Shown: one piece after another, positions 15,329 through 16,658 of the stretch
Layout: each line of letters begins with the position of its first letter
Numbering within the stretch: the stretch's first letter is position 1
Source of the DNA: an uncultured Eisenbergiella sp.
GTDB lineage: Bacteria > Bacillota > Clostridia > Lachnospirales > Lachnospiraceae
Direction of reading: 5' to 3'
Assembly (NCBI GenBank): GCA_948960675.1
Contig: CARDPF010000034.1
Span: 1 to 16,658 of the forward strand
DNA: 16,658 nt
The notes under the pieces: model-generated
What the model saw: the letters and a program-made list of their open reading frames with translations, nothing else
Databases searched by the model: none
Told to the model about the DNA's origin: nothing
Translations under genes and position numbers: made by a program

Positions 15329-16495
15329 ATGGCAGAACAGAAAAGAGATTATTATGAGGTTCTCGGCGTCGGAAAGGATGCCGACGATGCCGCCCTCAAA
15401 AAGGCTTACAGGGTCTTGGCAAAAAAATATCACCCGGATATGAATCCCGGGGACAAGGAAGCGGAAAAGAAATTTAAGGAGGCTTCCGAGGCCTATGCGG
15501 TTTTGAGCGATCCCGAAAAACGCCGCCAGTATGATCAGTTTGGCCACGCTGCCTTTGACGGCGGAGCTGGTGGTGGCGGCTTTGGCGGTTTTGATTTTGG
15601 CGGGGCGGATTTTAACGATATATTTGGGGACATATTTGGCGATCTGTTCGGCGGCAGGAGAAGCGGAGGTGCCAGAAACGGCCCCATGAAAGGGGACAAT
15701 CTTCGCACAAGCTTGCGGATTACCTTTGAGGAAGCGGTTTTTGGGACGGAGAAGGAAATTGAACTGACCGTCAAGGAGGAGTGCAAGACCTGTCACGGTA
15801 CGGGGGCGAAGCCTGGGACAAAGCCGGAGACCTGTACGAAGTGCGGCGGAAAGGGGCAGGTGGTATTTACCCAGCAGTCTTTCTTTGGCACGGTACGTAA
15901 CGTGCAGACCTGCCCGGAGTGTAACGGCAGCGGAAAGGTCATCAAGGATAAATGTGCGGATTGCCGGGGAAGCGGCTACGTGCCCATGAAGAAGCGCTTT
16001 GCCGTATCCATCCCGGCAGGGATTGATAACGGCCAGTGTAAGAGGCTGGCCGGACAGGGCGAGCCCGGTGTGAACGGGGGCCCCAGGGGCGATGTGCTGG
16101 TGGAGGTGATCGTCGGCAGGCATCCGATTTTCCAGAGGCAGGATACCAATATTTATTCCACCGTGCCGATCTCCTTTGCCGTGGCGGCCCTGGGAGGCGA
16201 AGTAGTCATTGATACGGTGGACGGTAAGGTGATCTATGATGTGAAGGCCGGTACCCAAACCGATACAAGGGTGCGGCTCAAGGGCAAGGGTGTGCCTTCC
16301 CTGCGCAACCGGGACGTGCGCGGCGACCACTATGTGACCCTGGTGGTGCAGACACCGGAGCGTCTTTCCTTTGAAGCCAAGGAACTGCTGCGCAAATTTG
16401 ATGAGGCAAGCGGTAACAGCCTGCGGGCGGCGGAGCATTTGGACAACGGAGAGGAAGCTCCAAAGAAAAAGAAAAAAGGCATTTTTAACAAATAG
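15329..16495 (+). CDS. dnaJ: Molecular chaperone DnaJ (type I Hsp40)
   Basis: The co-chaperone that delivers clients to DnaK and triggers its ATP hydrolysis. It has 388 residues. The J domain (about 5-70) contains the invariant HPD at 35-37. A Gly/Phe-rich linker follows (about 75-130, with [13 protein letters not shown]). The zinc-binding domain has all four repeats: CKTCHGTG (152-159), CTKCGGKG (169-176), CPECNGSG (195-202) and CADCRGSG (209-216). The C-terminal substrate domains follow, then a basic tail [10 protein letters not shown]. This is a complete type I DnaJ. The start at 15329 has GGAGG 6 nt upstream; the 18 codons before it in frame belong to the spacer. It is the last gene of the heat-shock operon. 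Confidence 0.99.
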   Translation: MAEQKRDYYEVLGVGKDADDAALKKAYRVLAKKYHPDMNPGDKEAEKKFKEASEAYAVLSDPEKRRQYDQFGHAAFDGGAGGGGFGGFDFGGADFNDIFGDIFGDLFGGRRSGGARNGPMKGDNLRTSLRITFEEAVFGTEKEIELTVKEECKTCHGTGAKPGTKPETCTKCGGKGQVVFTQQSFFGTVRNVQTCPECNGSGKVIKDKCADCRGSGYVPMKKRFAVSIPAGIDNGQCKRLAGQGEPGVNGGPRGDVLVEVIVGRHPIFQRQDTNIYSTVPISFAVAALGGEVVIDTVDGKVIYDVKAGTQTDTRVRLKGKGVPSLRNRDVRGDHYVTLVVQTPERLSFEAKELLRKFDEASGNSLRAAEHLDNGEEAPKKKKKGIFNK

Positions 16496-16540
16496 GGATG
16501 GCCTGCGTAAAAGCAGAGAAGAAGTGCGGGGAAAGATGTA

Positions 16541-16658
16541 ATGGGCGATCGGTTTGAAATCAAAGACGATTTCTACTTAAACGGGGAAAAGATAAAAATT
16601 ATTTCCGGCGGCGTACATTATTTCAGGATTGTGCCCGCCTATTGGCGGGACCGGCTGG
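16541..16658 (+). CDS. Glycoside hydrolase family 35 beta-galactosidase, N-terminus (partial)
   Basis: An ATG at 16541 opens a frame that runs off the window end (39 codons). The residues FEIKDDFYLNGEKIKIISGG and VHYFRIVPAYWRDRL match the N-terminal signature of GH35 beta-galactosidases (F...G.p..iiSG..HYfRvp...W.drL). These enzymes release terminal beta-galactose. GGGGAAAG lies about 6-8 nt before the ATG. The first residues show no signal peptide, so the protein is probably cytoplasmic. Its catalytic glutamates are beyond the window. It starts 45 bp after dnaJ with no terminator visible between them, so readthrough from the heat-shock operon is possible. Confidence 0.85.
   Translation, partial: MGDRFEIKDDFYLNGEKIKIISGGVHYFRIVPAYWRDRL

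Noticed and set aside
15323..16438. 371-codon minus-strand frame opposite dnaJ
   Set aside because: Antisense shadow of dnaJ, which has all its domains on the plus strand.

Overview
The window reads as a chromosomal segment of an anaerobic Firmicute of class Clostridia, most likely Lachnospiraceae. The reasons are an hrcA-grpE-dnaK-dnaJ operon under a perfect CIRCE operator, a DnaK without the Gram-negative ATPase-domain insert, a DUF6465-type protein, the tsaC-rpiB-upp order, strong AGGAGG-type ribosome binding sites, and structured intergenic repeats. Every supported gene lies on the + strand. The family placement is inference; no search was run.

Layout. 1-236: C-terminal HTH end of an AraC-family regulator. 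239-642: a near-perfect inverted repeat of about 400 bp, bracketed by a 10-bp direct repeat. 727-799: tRNA-Ala(GGC) with its own promoter. 800-1411: about 600 bp of mostly non-coding DNA with a second long hairpin (914-1001) and a structured stretch in front of the next gene. 1412-8441: a tightly spaced run of eight genes: alpha/beta hydrolase, threonylcarbamoyl-AMP synthase (tsaC/sua5), ribose-5-phosphate isomerase B, uracil phosphoribosyltransferase, dCMP deaminase, a secreted coiled-coil/SleB cell-wall hydrolase, a class I/II aminotransferase and undecaprenyl-diphosphatase. 8636-10288: a chemoreceptor with an apparently extracellular CZB-like zinc-binding module, behind its own promoter. 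10289-10782: terminator, a dispersed-repeat hairpin, a promoter and a long leader. 10783-11337: a Lys/Ala/Glu-rich DUF6465-type protein with its own terminator. 11480-16495: the HrcA-controlled heat-shock operon. 16541-end: the start of a GH35 beta-galactosidase.

Functionally, the first gene run mixes tRNA t6A modification, pentose phosphate and pyrimidine salvage (RpiB gives ribose-5-phosphate, the PRPP precursor; Upp makes UMP; dCMP deaminase feeds dUMP/dTMP synthesis) and cell-envelope work (hydrolase, lipid carrier recycling). The tsaC-rpiB-upp order resembles ywlC-ywlF-upp of Bacillus subtilis. The heat-shock operon is a textbook class I unit: HrcA represses its own operon, and DnaK/GrpE/DnaJ form the Hsp70 machine.

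No phage, defence system, CRISPR array or biosynthetic cluster is visible. The least ordinary content is non-coding: the large palindrome with possible target-site duplication, smaller long hairpins, and a recurring 14-nt motif in three intergenic regions. The most unusual proteins are the chemoreceptor (topology of its CZB-like module) and the SleB-domain hydrolase with a CwlO/PcsB-like coiled coil.
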